A stretch of DNA of 64,000 bases from Limnohabitans sp. WS1 (GTDB taxonomy: Bacteria; Pseudomonadota; Gammaproteobacteria; Burkholderiales; Burkholderiaceae_C): NCBI RefSeq assembly GCF_003063265.1, contig NZ_NERU01000002.1, positions 248,001 to 312,000 on the forward strand, given 5' to 3'. The number at the start of each line of letters is the position of its first letter. Position 1 is the first letter of the stretch. The position numbers were made by a program, and so were the translations under genes. Of this stretch, positions 44,771 to 54,704 are shown piece after piece. The notes under the pieces were generated by a model, which saw only the letters and a list, made by a program, of their open reading frames with translations, was not told where the DNA came from and did not search any database.

Positions 44771-45340
44771 TCAGGATTTGAGAGCTTGCTGCGCAGTGAT
44801 CAGACGCGTGCGGGACCAAGCGTCGTGCCAAAACTGGCGCTGAGGATGAAAGCGGCTGAGGATGCTCCAAATGGCCACCCATCCCAGAGTGATGACGCTC
44901 AGTTCGATCACAGACAGGTGAAGCGCGTAGGAGGTGATGATCGGTGGAAGAAACCAAATCCAAGTGGCCAAGTACCGTTTCAAGGCGGTTTTGTTGCTCA
45001 CCCTTCGCCCATCGGTGCCCACAATTTCTATGCGCCATGTTTTCATGGCCAGCGTTTGTCCACGCCGCCACATCCAGATGAAGTAAAGACCCAGCACCAG
45101 AAAACAGGTGGCTTGAAAGCCTGATTTGAGTTTCGGCTGACTGTTCATCTCCCCCGGCGACAGGCCGGTGATCCAGGATGCGGCAATGAAATAAACCAAA
45201 CCTGATGCGACCATCACACCGAACAGCAGCATGCCTTCGTAGAGCCAGCAGGCCATGCGCCGTTTGAGCGATGGGGCGAGAAATTCGTCTGCGGGCGCTG
45301 GTGCGAGGGGTCGAGAAGACACGGGGTCGCTGTGGGTCAT
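44771..45340 (-). CDS. RDD family membrane protein
   Basis: A 189-aa protein with the RDD features: an N-terminal LKRRMACWLYEGMLLFGVMV segment, a second helix (FLVLGLYFIWMWRRGQTLAMKTWR) and a third (YLATWIWFLPPIITSY). The RRGQTLAMKTWRIEIV stretch is the most conserved. Function of such proteins is mostly unknown; some affect ion balance. The start ATG 45340 is chosen over an upstream in-frame ATG because the conserved part begins soon after. It is 90 bp downstream of the DUF3106 gene, in the same direction. Confidence 0.88.
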   Translation of the reverse strand: MTHSDPVSSRPLAPAPADEFLAPSLKRRMACWLYEGMLLFGVMVASGLVYFIAASWITGLSPGEMNSQPKLKSGFQATCFLVLGLYFIWMWRRGQTLAMKTWRIEIVGTDGRRVSNKTALKRYLATWIWFLPPIITSYALHLSVIELSVITLGWVAIWSILSRFHPQRQFWHDAWSRTRLITAQQALKS

Positions 45341-45430
45341 GACAACTGTTGATTCAGGGGGTAAGTTGCGAGGCGATCCTCGGTTTGGGTGCATTCGGCT
45401 GTGAAGCCGTTTGAATGCAAAGCCAGTCGC

Positions 45431-46123
45431 TTATTGTGACCCAGGCTTGGGCAGAAGTGTTTTGGGGTCAATGGGTTGGGATGGGGCCACCAACGGAATG
45501 CCTTTGGGCGTGTTCACAGGCATGGCCGGCGGACTGACCAGTCGGCTGTTGGTGGGCAGGGTCGTGCGTGCAGCACTTTTGACCGGTGGCTTGGGTCCCG
45601 AGGACAGTTGTTGTTTGTCCTGGGCGGGCAGGGATTGGTAGGCTTCCCACTGAGCCCGTTTGTCATCAATGGACAACGAGCGGGTGCTGTTGAAGTTGAA
45701 TCGGGCAGCATTGCGGTCTTTGGGGCTCAGACGTGCCCATTCACTCATTCGACCGTGCATGGTCATTTGCTCTTCATCGCTGAGTTGCAAAAATGTGTCA
45801 CTGATGCTCAGCCACTTGGTCCGTTGTTGCGCGGTCAGGGTGTCCCACTGGCCTCGCAGGGGTGACAGAGCTTGCTTTTGCCGTTCGCTCAATTTTTGCC
45901 AGCGTTTGAGGACAGGGGGCGGCGAGGGCATGGCCGGGCTGCTGGCCGATGTGACGTCGCCAGTGACGAGGAGCGGAGCTGCCGGTGCAGGGTTTGCGTC
46001 GGCGGGTGCAGGCGATTGGGCCAAGGATTGCGTGATGCAAAGACTCGACAATATCCCGCTGAGGATCGTCAACCCAATCAGGTCACGCAGCGTCAAGGGC
46101 CTGTGAGTGAACAGTTCAATCAT
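45431..46123 (-). CDS. DUF3106 family exported protein
   Basis: A 230-aa protein with an N-terminal hydrophobic stretch (about 14-36, ending SLAQS). A core of short helical repeats follows: RWQKLSERQKQALSPLRGQW, LTAQQRTKWLSISDTFLQL and WARLSPKDRNAARFNF, the W-x-x-L-S-x-x-x-R pattern of DUF3106. The C-terminal third is Pro-rich. It overlaps the DUF3619 gene by 8 bp and belongs to the sigma-factor operon. A periplasmic sensor or buffer role, reminiscent of Spy/CpxP-like helical proteins, is possible but unproven. Confidence 0.82.
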   Translation of the reverse strand: MIELFTHRPLTLRDLIGLTILSGILSSLCITQSLAQSPAPADANPAPAAPLLVTGDVTSASSPAMPSPPPVLKRWQKLSERQKQALSPLRGQWDTLTAQQRTKWLSISDTFLQLSDEEQMTMHGRMSEWARLSPKDRNAARFNFNSTRSLSIDDKRAQWEAYQSLPAQDKQQLSSGPKPPVKSAARTTLPTNSRLVSPPAMPVNTPKGIPLVAPSQPIDPKTLLPKPGSQ

Positions 46124-46562
46124 TGGCAGCGGTACGGACCAATTGGAGCTTTAAAAATTGCACAAAGCCCGGGTCGGTGTAGGCGTCTGGGGGTAATTCG
46201 TCGGTCAGCAGTGCGGCGTCAATGCGGGCAATGTCAGAGGTCACATCATCGGATTGCATGTCCTGCAGAACCAACAGGCCCAAGACCAAGGCCAAGATTG
46301 GCAAAGCGGAAGCAAAAATACTCCAAAGGTTCAGGCCTTCTTCTGGAGTGCCGGTCAATGTGCCTTGGCTTTGAACCGAGCCGGCCATACGGCGTTGCAT
46401 GATGACCACAGGTGGGCGTGACTTCAGAGCGAGTTGCCGTGCGATTCTCAATCTTTCGCTGATGTCATGGCCCAAATCCAAAGAGGCCGTGCTTAACTTG
46501 GCCGACAGTTGTTGGCCAAGTCGGTCCACGTCGTTGTCGGGATGGATTTGTTGGTGTTTCAT
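46116..46562 (-). CDS. DUF3619 family membrane protein, possible anti-sigma factor
   Basis: A 148-aa protein. A soluble N-terminal helical part (LGQQLSAKLSTASLDLGHDI, then SERLRIARQLALKSR) is followed by one membrane helix (about 84-102, IFASALPILALVLGLLVL) and a short acidic periplasmic end. It overlaps the sigma gene by 4 bp and the DUF3106 gene by 8 bp. Small single-span proteins in this position are often anti-sigma factors; DUF3619 has no proven function known to me. Confidence 0.75.
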   Translation of the reverse strand: MKHQQIHPDNDVDRLGQQLSAKLSTASLDLGHDISERLRIARQLALKSRPPVVIMQRRMAGSVQSQGTLTGTPEEGLNLWSIFASALPILALVLGLLVLQDMQSDDVTSDIARIDAALLTDELPPDAYTDPGFVQFLKLQLVRTAAND

Positions 46563-47125
46563 GGTTTCAGGCCTTGGTCAGACAAGGTTTTACTCAGGGC
46601 CTGGATGGCCCGGGAACAATGGGTTTTGACGCTGCCTTCGGTGCACCCCATCACGGCGGCAGTTTCTGCAACATCCAGCTCCTCCCAATAACGCAGCAGG
46701 AAGGCTTCTCGTTGACGCGTGGGCAAGGCCATGACCGCCGATTCAATGTGCTCAAGAGTTTGCACTCTGCCCAGCCAGCTCTCTGCACTTTGTGTGGCCA
46801 GATTGTCTTCGGCACCGTTGGCCACTTCCATCAAATCGAAGCCTGAATCGGTTTCATCCGAATCGAGTTCGTTCATGTTGGTGAACAAGGCTTTTCGGGT
46901 TTTTTGGCGTCTGAACCAATCCAGGACGGTATTGGACAAAATGCGCTGAAAAAGCAGGGGCAGTTCACTCGGGGGCTTGTCCGCATAACTGCTGCACAGC
47001 TTGATCATGCTGTCTTGAACAATGTCCAAAGCACCTTCTTCATCACGTACGTGATAGTAGGCACGCTTGAATGCTTTTTTTTCTGCGTTCTTCAGAAAGT
47101 CAGCAAGTTCTTTATCGGAGGCCAA
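46559..47125 (-). CDS. RNA polymerase sigma factor, ECF/RpoE-like
   Basis: A 188-aa sigma-70-family factor. Region 2 is seen in AYYHVRDEEGALDIVQDSMI and LPLLFQRILSNTVLDWFRRQ. Region 4 has ALPTRQREAFLLRYWEELDV followed by AETAAVMGCTEGSVKTH. Length and absence of regions 1 and 3 fit the extracytoplasmic-function group. A linker of about 35 acidic residues separates the two regions. The start is TTG 47125 (giving MASDKELADF), with no ATG near the conserved N terminus. It heads an operon with DUF3619, DUF3106 and perhaps RDD-dgkA-LOG genes. Confidence 0.92.
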   Translation of the reverse strand: MASDKELADFLKNAEKKAFKRAYYHVRDEEGALDIVQDSMIKLCSSYADKPPSELPLLFQRILSNTVLDWFRRQKTRKALFTNMNELDSDETDSGFDLMEVANGAEDNLATQSAESWLGRVQTLEHIESAVMALPTRQREAFLLRYWEELDVAETAAVMGCTEGSVKTHCSRAIQALSKTLSDQGLKP

Positions 47126-47336
47126 CGTGATTTCAGCGTCGCTGTTTGAGGTGTGGGGGCTGTTCTTGATCCTGTCAACTGAGCAGGCATTGACCCTGGT
47201 GGGTGAATGATTATGTCACTTGACGAGCTTTGGGAGAACTTTTGCGTAGGCATGCGTGTATCAATGCGATAATGAGCGATTGCAATTGAAAAAAAGCAAA
47301 CGGATCACCGTCCGGCACTTTTACAGTTTGGTGCCC
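47126..47336. promoter_or_regulatory. Divergent region between sigma operon and ilvB
   Basis: About 210 bp that must contain both promoters. On the plus strand GATAAT (47268-47273) is a plausible -10 box, with a weak TTGCGT 20 bp upstream. A run of seven or more A follows near 47288. GGTGCCC at 47330-47336 can pair with GGGCACC at 47386-47392, enclosing most of the leader ORF. Confidence 0.45.
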
Positions 47337-47408
47337 ATGTCTGTGGTCTTAAGTCCCAAAGCCACTTCACAAGAGTCGAGCCCAGGGGCACCCAAGGTTT
47401 TTCGTTAG
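47337..47408 (+). CDS. Candidate branched-chain leader peptide upstream of ilvB
   Basis: A 23-codon ORF starting MSVVLSPKATS and ending KVFR, with TAG 21 nt before the ilvB start. Val-Val-Leu codons (GTG GTC TTA) come immediately after the start, TTA being rare in this GC-rich sequence. No terminator hairpin was found between it and ilvB, so any control would be translational coupling or an RNA switch through the GGTGCCC/GGGCACC pairing. The ORF could also be chance. Confidence 0.4.
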   Translation: MSVVLSPKATSQESSPGAPKVFR

Positions 47409-47429
47409 AGAAATTCACAAAGGTTGAAT

Positions 47430-49193
47430 ATGGAAATGAACAAGGCTGATACAGCCAACACCCCTGCGGGCGCTCAAGAATTGCGCGGCGCAGAAATCCT
47501 CGTCAAAGCGCTCCAAGCGGAAAACGTTCAGTACATCTGGGGTTACCCCGGCGGTGCCGTTTTGCACATTTATGACGCTTTTTACAAGCAAGACACCATT
47601 CAGCACGTCCTGGTGCGGCACGAGCAAGCGGCTGTGCACGCGGCCGATGGTTTCGCCCGTGCCACGGGCGAAGTCGGGGTGGCTTTGGTCACTTCCGGCC
47701 CCGGCCTGACCAATGCCGTGACCGGCATCGCCACGGCTTACATGGACAGCATCCCCATGGTCATCATCAGTGGCCAAGTGCCCACTGCGGCCATTGGTCT
47801 GGATGCTTTCCAAGAATGCGATACCGTGGGCATCACCCGTCCAATCGTCAAGCACAACTTCTTGGTCAAAGACGCCAAGGACATGGCCGAGGTCATGAAA
47901 AAGGCTTTCCACATTGCACGCAGTGGCCGTCCTGGCCCCGTGGTGGTGGACGTGCCCAAGGACGTTTCTTTCAACAAAGCGCTGTACTCGGGCTACCCCG
48001 AGACGGTAGAAATGCGCTCTTACAACCCTGTGCGCAAGGGCCACGGTGGGCAGATTCGCAAGGCTTTGCAGTTGTTGATGTCGGCCAAGCGCCCTTACAT
48101 CTACACCGGTGGCGGCGTGTTGCTGAGCAACGCCAGCGCAGAGCTGCGTGCCCTGGTGGACATGCTCAACGTGCCAGTCACCAACACTTTGATGGGCTTG
48201 GGCGCTTTCCCCGCCACCGACCGCCGCTTCCTGGGCATGCTGGGCATGCACGGCACGCTCGAAGCCAACAACGCCATGCAAAACTGCGACGTTTTGTTGG
48301 CCGTAGGTGCACGGTTTGACGACCGCGTGATCGGCAACCCCAAGCACTTCGCTTCGGTGGACCGCAAGATCATCCACATTGACATCGATCCGTCGAGTAT
48401 CTCCAAGCGCGTCAAGGTGGACGTGCCGATCGTGGGCGACGTGAAAGATGTGTTGACTGAACTCATGGGCATGATCCGTGACTCCGGCCTCAAGCCCGAT
48501 CAGCAGGCCTTGGCCCAATGGTGGGAAACGGTTGAAGGCTGGCGCAGCCGCGACTGCATGAAGTACGACAACAGCAACAGTTTGGTCATCAAACCGCAAA
48601 AAGTCATCGAGACTTTGTGGGAGATGACCAAGGACGCCGATGCGTACATCACCTCGGACGTGGGTCAGCATCAGATGTGGGCCGCTCAGTACTACAAGTT
48701 CAACGAACCACGCCGCTGGATCAACTCCGGTGGTTTGGGCACCATGGGCGTGGGCATTCCTTATGCCATGGGCATCAAGTTGGCCAAGCCGGACAGCGAA
48801 GTGTTCTGCGTGACGGGTGAAGGCTCGGTGCAAATGTGCATTCAGGAACTCTCAACCTGCTTGCAGTACAACACGCCCATCAAAGTGGTGGCCCTGAACA
48901 ACGGTTACCTGGGCATGGTGCGCCAGTGGCAGGAAATTGATTACTCTGGTCGTTACAGCCACAGCTACATGGATGCATTGCCCAACTTCGTGAAGTTGGC
49001 CGAGGCCTATGGCCACGTCGGCATCCTGGTTGAAAAACCAGAAGACGTGGAGCCGGCTTTGCGTGAAGCCCGCAGGCTAAAGGACCGCACGGTTTTCCTG
49101 GACATCCGCACGGACCCGACAGAAAACGTGTTCCCCATGGTGCAGGCCGGCAAAGGCATCACCGAAATGCTGTTGGGCGTGGAGGATCTGTAA
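47430..49193 (+). CDS. ilvB: Acetolactate synthase, large catalytic subunit
   Basis: A 587-aa ThDP- and FAD-dependent enzyme for the first common step of valine, leucine and isoleucine synthesis. The catalytic Glu lies in VLVRHEQAAVHAADGFARA. The ThDP-binding motif begins GEGSVQMCIQELSTC and ends ALNN. FAD-region sequence GARFDDRVIGN is intact. The start ATG 47430 has AAAGG about 7 nt upstream; the in-frame TTG 47424 is less likely. The small subunit gene follows after 2 bp. Confidence 0.97.
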   Translation: MEMNKADTANTPAGAQELRGAEILVKALQAENVQYIWGYPGGAVLHIYDAFYKQDTIQHVLVRHEQAAVHAADGFARATGEVGVALVTSGPGLTNAVTGIATAYMDSIPMVIISGQVPTAAIGLDAFQECDTVGITRPIVKHNFLVKDAKDMAEVMKKAFHIARSGRPGPVVVDVPKDVSFNKALYSGYPETVEMRSYNPVRKGHGGQIRKALQLLMSAKRPYIYTGGGVLLSNASAELRALVDMLNVPVTNTLMGLGAFPATDRRFLGMLGMHGTLEANNAMQNCDVLLAVGARFDDRVIGNPKHFASVDRKIIHIDIDPSSISKRVKVDVPIVGDVKDVLTELMGMIRDSGLKPDQQALAQWWETVEGWRSRDCMKYDNSNSLVIKPQKVIETLWEMTKDADAYITSDVGQHQMWAAQYYKFNEPRRWINSGGLGTMGVGIPYAMGIKLAKPDSEVFCVTGEGSVQMCIQELSTCLQYNTPIKVVALNNGYLGMVRQWQEIDYSGRYSHSYMDALPNFVKLAEAYGHVGILVEKPEDVEPALREARRLKDRTVFLDIRTDPTENVFPMVQAGKGITEMLLGVEDL

Positions 49194-49195
49194 TC

Positions 49196-49687
49196 ATGAA
49201 ACACATCATCGCTGTACTGATTGAAAACGAAGCGGGTGCTTTGTCCCGTGTGGTGGGCTTGTTCTCGGCCCGTGGCTACAACATCGAGTCTTTGACCGTG
49301 GCCCCGACCGAAGACCCCAGCTTGTCGCGCATGACCATCCAGACCACCGGGTCGGATGACGTGATTGAGCAAATCACCAAACACTTGAACCGCCTGATTG
49401 AGGTGGTCAAGGTCGTTGACCTGACCGAAGGTGCTTACACCGAACGCGAGCTGATGCTGGTGAAGGTGCGTGCCGTGGGCAAGGAGCGCGAAGAAATGAA
49501 ACGCATGGCCGACATCTTTCGCGGCCGCGTGATTGACGTCACCGACAAGAGCTACACCATTGAGCTGACCGGTGACCAATCCAAGAACGACGCCTTTTTG
49601 GAGGCGATCGACCGCAGCGCCATTTTGGAGACCGTGCGCACGGGTGCATGCGGAATCGGGCGCGGCGAGCGCATCCTGCGCGTCTAA
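49196..49687 (+). CDS. ilvH: Acetolactate synthase, small regulatory subunit
   Basis: A 163-aa subunit with an N-terminal ACT domain (HIIAVLIENEAGALSRVVGL and FSARGYNIESLTVAPTED) that binds valine for feedback inhibition, and a C-terminal domain ending SAILETVRTGACGIGRGE. It activates the large subunit. It is 2 bp from ilvB and 39 bp before ilvC. Confidence 0.97.
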   Translation: MKHIIAVLIENEAGALSRVVGLFSARGYNIESLTVAPTEDPSLSRMTIQTTGSDDVIEQITKHLNRLIEVVKVVDLTEGAYTERELMLVKVRAVGKEREEMKRMADIFRGRVIDVTDKSYTIELTGDQSKNDAFLEAIDRSAILETVRTGACGIGRGERILRV

Positions 49688-49693
49688 ACTTAA

Positions 49694-50743
<1,050 letters not shown>

Positions 50744-50761
50744 TTGTCTTGTGCGATATCG

Positions 50762-50787
50762 AAAAAGGCCACTTCGGTGGCCTTTTT
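50762..50787 (+). terminator. Terminator after ilvC
   Basis: Stem AAAAAGGCCAC / GTGGCCTTTTT around a TTCG tetraloop, ending in a T-run. It should end the ilvB-ilvH-ilvC transcript and separate it from pssA. Confidence 0.93.
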
Positions 50788-50858
50788 CTTGGGCGCGTGG
50801 ACTGCCTTAAACTTGGCTGACAAGCGATGGCTCCGAATCAACGCAAGAGGAAAAACCG

Positions 50859-51680
50859 ATGAGCAAATTCAACGACAACGACAGTGCCGAAGGCACCGAG
50901 GTGGTTGTGCCTGTGCGCAAACCGTCTAAGGGCATTTACATGTTGCCCAACATGATCACTTTGGCGGCCCTGTTCGCAGGTTTTTATGCCATTGTCATGG
51001 CGATCAATGGTCGTTTTGACTTGGCCACGGTGGGCATCTTCAGTGCCATGGTGCTCGACAGCTTGGATGGCCGCGTGGCCCGAATGACCAACACCCAAAG
51101 TGCCTTTGGCGAGCAAATGGATTCGCTGTCCGACATGGTGTCGTTTGGTGCTGCGCCTGCCTTGATCGCCTATGTTTGGACCCTCCAGGAGTTGGGGCGT
51201 TGGGGCTGGATTGCCGCGTTTGTGTATTGCGCCTGTGCAGCGTTGCGCTTGGCACGCTTCAATGTGAACACGGGGGTGGTCGACAAGCGGTATTTTCAGG
51301 GATTGCCTTCGCCTGCTGCGGCGGCTTTGGTCATGGGCTTTGTCTGGATCATGTTTGAAAACGCCGTACCCGCTAAAACCGTGGCGTGGGGCATGTTTGC
51401 GGTCTGCCTGTTTGCGGGTTTGACCATGGTGACCAATGTGCCGTTTTACAGTTTCAAGGACATGCACATGAAAAAGAGCGTGCCTTTTGCCACTTTGGTG
51501 TTGGTGGCTTTGGGCATTGCGGCGGTGAACATTGACCCGCCTACCGTTTTATTTGGCATCTTTGTGCTGTATGGTTTGAGTGGCTATGTGATCTACATCT
51601 GGCGCAAAGCCAAAGGTCAGCCCACCAGCATGATCAGCACCTCCACCGATGACCCCGATGAGCGTGGCTTGCATCAATGA
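50859..51680 (+). CDS. pssA: CDP-diacylglycerol-serine O-phosphatidyltransferase
   Basis: A 273-aa membrane enzyme making phosphatidylserine, precursor of phosphatidylethanolamine. The CDP-alcohol phosphotransferase motif reads DSLDGRVARMTNTQ followed by AFGEQMDSLSD, giving the DG..AR.......G...D...D pattern. About seven hydrophobic segments are visible. It belongs to the type II (Bacillus-like) PSS group. Its location between ilvC and leuA is typical of Burkholderiales. Confidence 0.95.
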   Translation: MSKFNDNDSAEGTEVVVPVRKPSKGIYMLPNMITLAALFAGFYAIVMAINGRFDLATVGIFSAMVLDSLDGRVARMTNTQSAFGEQMDSLSDMVSFGAAPALIAYVWTLQELGRWGWIAAFVYCACAALRLARFNVNTGVVDKRYFQGLPSPAAAALVMGFVWIMFENAVPAKTVAWGMFAVCLFAGLTMVTNVPFYSFKDMHMKKSVPFATLVLVALGIAAVNIDPPTVLFGIFVLYGLSGYVIYIWRKAKGQPTSMISTSTDDPDERGLHQ

Positions 51681-51728
51681 TGTCCGCTGCAGGACAGTGG
51701 ATGCTGTGAATTGTGCTAAAGTAATCGC

Positions 51729-51782
51729 ATGAACTTTTCTTTGTTTGCACTACTGCTAGCGCCCCACGGGCGGGATGTGTAG
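51729..51782 (+). CDS. leuL: leu operon leader peptide
   Basis: A 17-codon ORF, MNFSLFALLLAPHGRDV. Leucine codons are TTG at position 5 and CTA CTG CTA at positions 8-10; CTA is rare in this GC-rich genome. It is followed at once by a terminator hairpin before leuA, the classic attenuation layout. A -10-like TAAAGT (51717-51722) lies 6 nt before the ATG, so the leader mRNA may be leaderless. The peptide senses charged tRNA-Leu by ribosome stalling. Confidence 0.82.
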   Translation: MNFSLFALLLAPHGRDV

Positions 51783-51847
51783 CGCACGCAAACATTGTCC
51801 CAAAAGGCCCGTATGCCATCCGCATCGGGCCTTTTGCATTTTTTGCT
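51766..51847 (+). promoter_or_regulatory. Transcription attenuator of leuA
   Basis: Terminator stem AAAAGGCCCG (51802-51811) pairs with CGGGCCTTTT (51826-51835), followed by GCATTTTTT. ACGGGC at 51766-51771, inside codons for His-Gly-Arg of the leader, can instead pair with GCCCGT at 51807-51812, disrupting the terminator's 5' arm. A ribosome stalled at the Leu codons (51750-51758) would leave ACGGGC free to form this antiterminator. Confidence 0.8.
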
Positions 51848-51878
51848 TGGACTTGCGGGTTTTTGACCAGGAGTGAAC

Positions 51879-53417
51879 ATGACTGACAAACTGATTATTT
51901 TCGACACCACCTTGCGTGATGGTGAGCAATCACCAGGAGCCTCCATGACCCGCGACGAGAAACTGCGCATTGCCCGCCAGCTCGAGCGTTTGCGCGTGGA
52001 TGTGATCGAAGCCGGTTTTGCCGCCAGCTCCAATGGTGATTTTGAGGCGGTCAAAGCGATTGCTGACGCGATCAAGGATTCCACCATTTGTTCCCTGTCG
52101 CGTGCCAACGACCGCGATATCGCGCGTGCGGCCGAGGCGCTCAAAGGTGCCAACAGCGGCCGCATTCACACCTTCATTGCCACGTCGCCCCTGCACATGG
52201 AAAAGAAGCTGCGCATGACACCCGACCAGGTGTTTGAGCAGGCCAAGCAGTCGGTTCGCTTTGCTCGCAATTTGGTGGGTGATGTCGAGTTTAGCCCCGA
52301 GGACGGCTACCGCAGCGACATGGACTTTTTGTGCCGCATTTTGGAAGCCGTGATCTCAGAAGGTGCCACCACCATCAACGTGCCTGACACCGTGGGTTAT
52401 GCCGTGCCCGAGTTGTACGGCGAGTTCATCCGCACCTTGCGCGAGCGCATTCCCAACTCGGACAAAGCGATTTGGTCCGTGCATTGCCACAACGACTTGG
52501 GCATGGCCGTGGCCAACTCCTTGGCGGGTGTGAAGATTGGTGGCGCACGCCAGGTTGAGTGCACCATCAACGGCTTGGGCGAGCGTGCGGGCAATTGCTC
52601 ACTCGAAGAAGTGGTCATGGCCGTTAAGACACGGCGAGACTATTTTGGCCTCGACATCGGCATTGACACCAGCCACATCGTGGCTGCCAGCCGCATGGTC
52701 AGTCAGACCACCGGTTTTGTGGTGCAGCCCAACAAGGCCGTGGTGGGAGCCAATGCCTTTGCCCATGCCTCGGGCATTCACCAGGATGGCGTGCTCAAGG
52801 CGCGCGACACCTACGAAATCATGCGTGCCGAGGACGTGGGCTGGACCACCAACAAGATCGTGCTGGGCAAGCTCAGCGGTCGCAACGCGTTCAAACAGCG
52901 TTTGCAAGACCTCGGTGTCACTTTGGACAGTGAGACTGAAATCAACAACGCTTTTTCCAAGTTCAAGGAATTGGCCGACCGCAAGAGCGAGATTTTTGAC
53001 GAAGACATTCTGGCCTTGGTCAGCGATGAAAGTGTGACCACTGAAAAAGAGCAGTTCGGATTTGTCTCCATGTCTCAGCACAGTGAGACGGGCGAGCGTC
53101 CACATGCGGCAGTGGTGTTCACAGTGAATGGCAAAGAGGTTCGCAGTTCATCGGATGGCAATGGGCCCGTCGATGCGTCTCTCAAAGCCATTGAGTCGCA
53201 CGTTCAGAGTGGTGCTGAAATGGTGTTGTATTCAGTCAATGCGATCAGCGGCTCCACTGAAAGTCAAGGCGAAGTGACGGTTCGATTGCAAAATTCTGGC
53301 CGTGTGGTCAACGGTGTCGGCTCGGATCCAGACATCGTTGTGGCTTCAGCCAAGGCTTATCTGAGTGCGCTGAATAAATTGCAAAGCACCGCAGATCGGG
53401 TTGCAGCTCAAGGTTAA
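51879..53417 (+). CDS. leuA: 2-isopropylmalate synthase
   Basis: A 512-aa enzyme for the first committed step of leucine synthesis. The HMGL-like catalytic domain has [13 protein letters not shown] and the metal motif [13 protein letters not shown]. The [14 protein letters not shown] segment is conserved. The C-terminal domain (about 390-512) is the leucine-binding regulatory LeuA dimer domain. The start ATG 51879 has CAGGAG close upstream. It is controlled by the attenuator just before it and ends before a terminator. Confidence 0.97.
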   Translation: MTDKLIIFDTTLRDGEQSPGASMTRDEKLRIARQLERLRVDVIEAGFAASSNGDFEAVKAIADAIKDSTICSLSRANDRDIARAAEALKGANSGRIHTFIATSPLHMEKKLRMTPDQVFEQAKQSVRFARNLVGDVEFSPEDGYRSDMDFLCRILEAVISEGATTINVPDTVGYAVPELYGEFIRTLRERIPNSDKAIWSVHCHNDLGMAVANSLAGVKIGGARQVECTINGLGERAGNCSLEEVVMAVKTRRDYFGLDIGIDTSHIVAASRMVSQTTGFVVQPNKAVVGANAFAHASGIHQDGVLKARDTYEIMRAEDVGWTTNKIVLGKLSGRNAFKQRLQDLGVTLDSETEINNAFSKFKELADRKSEIFDEDILALVSDESVTTEKEQFGFVSMSQHSETGERPHAAVVFTVNGKEVRSSSDGNGPVDASLKAIESHVQSGAEMVLYSVNAISGSTESQGEVTVRLQNSGRVVNGVGSDPDIVVASAKAYLSALNKLQSTADRVAAQG

Positions 53418-53454
53418 AATGACTTCTAAATAGGTAATTTTAAACTTTATGAAG

Positions 53455-53488
53455 GTCACGTAAGTTGCTGTTCTTGCGTGACTTTTTT
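53455..53488 (+). terminator. Terminator after leuA
   Basis: Stem GTCACGTAAG (53455-53464) pairs with CTTGCGTGAC (53473-53482), including one G-U pair, around an 8-nt loop, followed by TTTTTT. Confidence 0.9.
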
Positions 53489-53542
53489 ATTTGAGTACAC
53501 TGTTATTACCTGATCCCAAAATAAACCATGGCCTGACCTGAA

Positions 53543-54664
53543 ATGCAGCTGAAATTTGCTTCTTTGAATTCCTTTTCTTTGGCATCCTGGCGTGCTTCCT
53601 CTCTGGCTTTGGTGGCAGGTTTGATGATTGGCTGGGTCGGCCCCAGCAATTTGGTTTATGCACAGTCCAACTCCACGGCGTCTTCAGCCAAAGGTAAAAA
53701 GTCAAACAACCATGCCCAAAAGTCAGTGCAACGTCGCTCCGCGCAAAACGGCAAGGGTCGTTCTGTACAAAGCGCCAAAGGACGATCTGCTGGCGGTGTA
53801 AAAAGGGGCTTTGTGTCGGCCCAGGCCGCAGTTCCTGTCAAGGCATCTTTTGGTCAGATGGCAGGTTTGCGTTCCACAGCCGATGCCTTGGATTTGAATT
53901 CCAGTGTGGCCTTGGTGGTGGATCAAGACACCCACGAGGTGCTTTACCGAAAAAACGACCATGCCGTTTTACCCATTGCTTCATTGACCAAGCTGATGAC
54001 AGGTTTGATCATCTCTGAAGCGAACCTGCCGATGTCTGAGCGGCTCACCATCACGCAAGCTGATGTGGACACAGAAAAAGGAAGCTCCTCGCGTTTGGCG
54101 GTTGGTACTGAATTGAGTCGCGGTGAAATGCTGCATTTGGCTCTGATGTCCAGTGAGAACAGGGCAGCCAACGCTTTGGGTCGGACTTTTCCGGGTGGTT
54201 TGAGTGAGTTTGTGGCCCGTATGAACAGCCGAGCGCTGAGCTTGGGCATGACCGATACCCGTTACGTGGAGCCTACAGGTCTTTCCAGTCGCAACCAGTC
54301 AAGCGCCAGCGATTTGGCGGTCTTGGTTGCCGCGGCTTACAAAGAGCCTGTTTTGCGTGATCTGTCGACTTCGCACGGACGTGAGGTAGCCGTGGGTAAC
54401 CGCACCTTGCAATACAACAACACCAATCGCTTGGTCAAAAATCCTCAATGGGACATTGGTTTGCAAAAAACAGGCTATATCTCTGAAGCCGGTCAGTGCT
54501 TGGTCATGCAAGCGCAGGTGGCAGGGCGCAAGTTGATCATGGTGTTTTTGGACTCTGCTGGCAAACTCAGTCGCATTGGAGATGCTGAACGTGTGCGCAA
54601 ATGGGTCGAAAACAAGTCTACTTGGCAGTCCAGTCAACACTTGCAGCAGGACCGTCCCGGTTGA
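53543..54664 (+). CDS. pbpG: D-alanyl-D-alanine endopeptidase (PBP7 type)
   Basis: A 373-aa low-molecular-weight penicillin-binding protein that cuts peptidoglycan cross-links. A signal peptide ends near VYAQS (41). An unusual basic, Ser/Lys/Arg-rich linker (about 45-95) precedes the catalytic domain. The three motifs are SLTK (147-150, nucleophile Ser147), SEN (204-206) and KTG (309-311). It has the size and motif spacing of PbpG/PBP7 and lacks the C-terminal membrane anchor of PBP5/6. Confidence 0.92.
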   Translation: MQLKFASLNSFSLASWRASSLALVAGLMIGWVGPSNLVYAQSNSTASSAKGKKSNNHAQKSVQRRSAQNGKGRSVQSAKGRSAGGVKRGFVSAQAAVPVKASFGQMAGLRSTADALDLNSSVALVVDQDTHEVLYRKNDHAVLPIASLTKLMTGLIISEANLPMSERLTITQADVDTEKGSSSRLAVGTELSRGEMLHLALMSSENRAANALGRTFPGGLSEFVARMNSRALSLGMTDTRYVEPTGLSSRNQSSASDLAVLVAAAYKEPVLRDLSTSHGREVAVGNRTLQYNNTNRLVKNPQWDIGLQKTGYISEAGQCLVMQAQVAGRKLIMVFLDSAGKLSRIGDAERVRKWVENKSTWQSSQHLQQDRPG

Positions 54665-54704
54665 TGAGCCGTCAGGGGCTTGTCAATGCCCTGACTCGGG
54701 GCGT

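Noticed and set aside
54671..54695. GTCAGGG/CCCTGAC hairpin between pbpG and the IclR gene as a terminator
   Set aside because: The stem is fair but no T-run follows on either strand, so it is mentioned only in the IclR entry.
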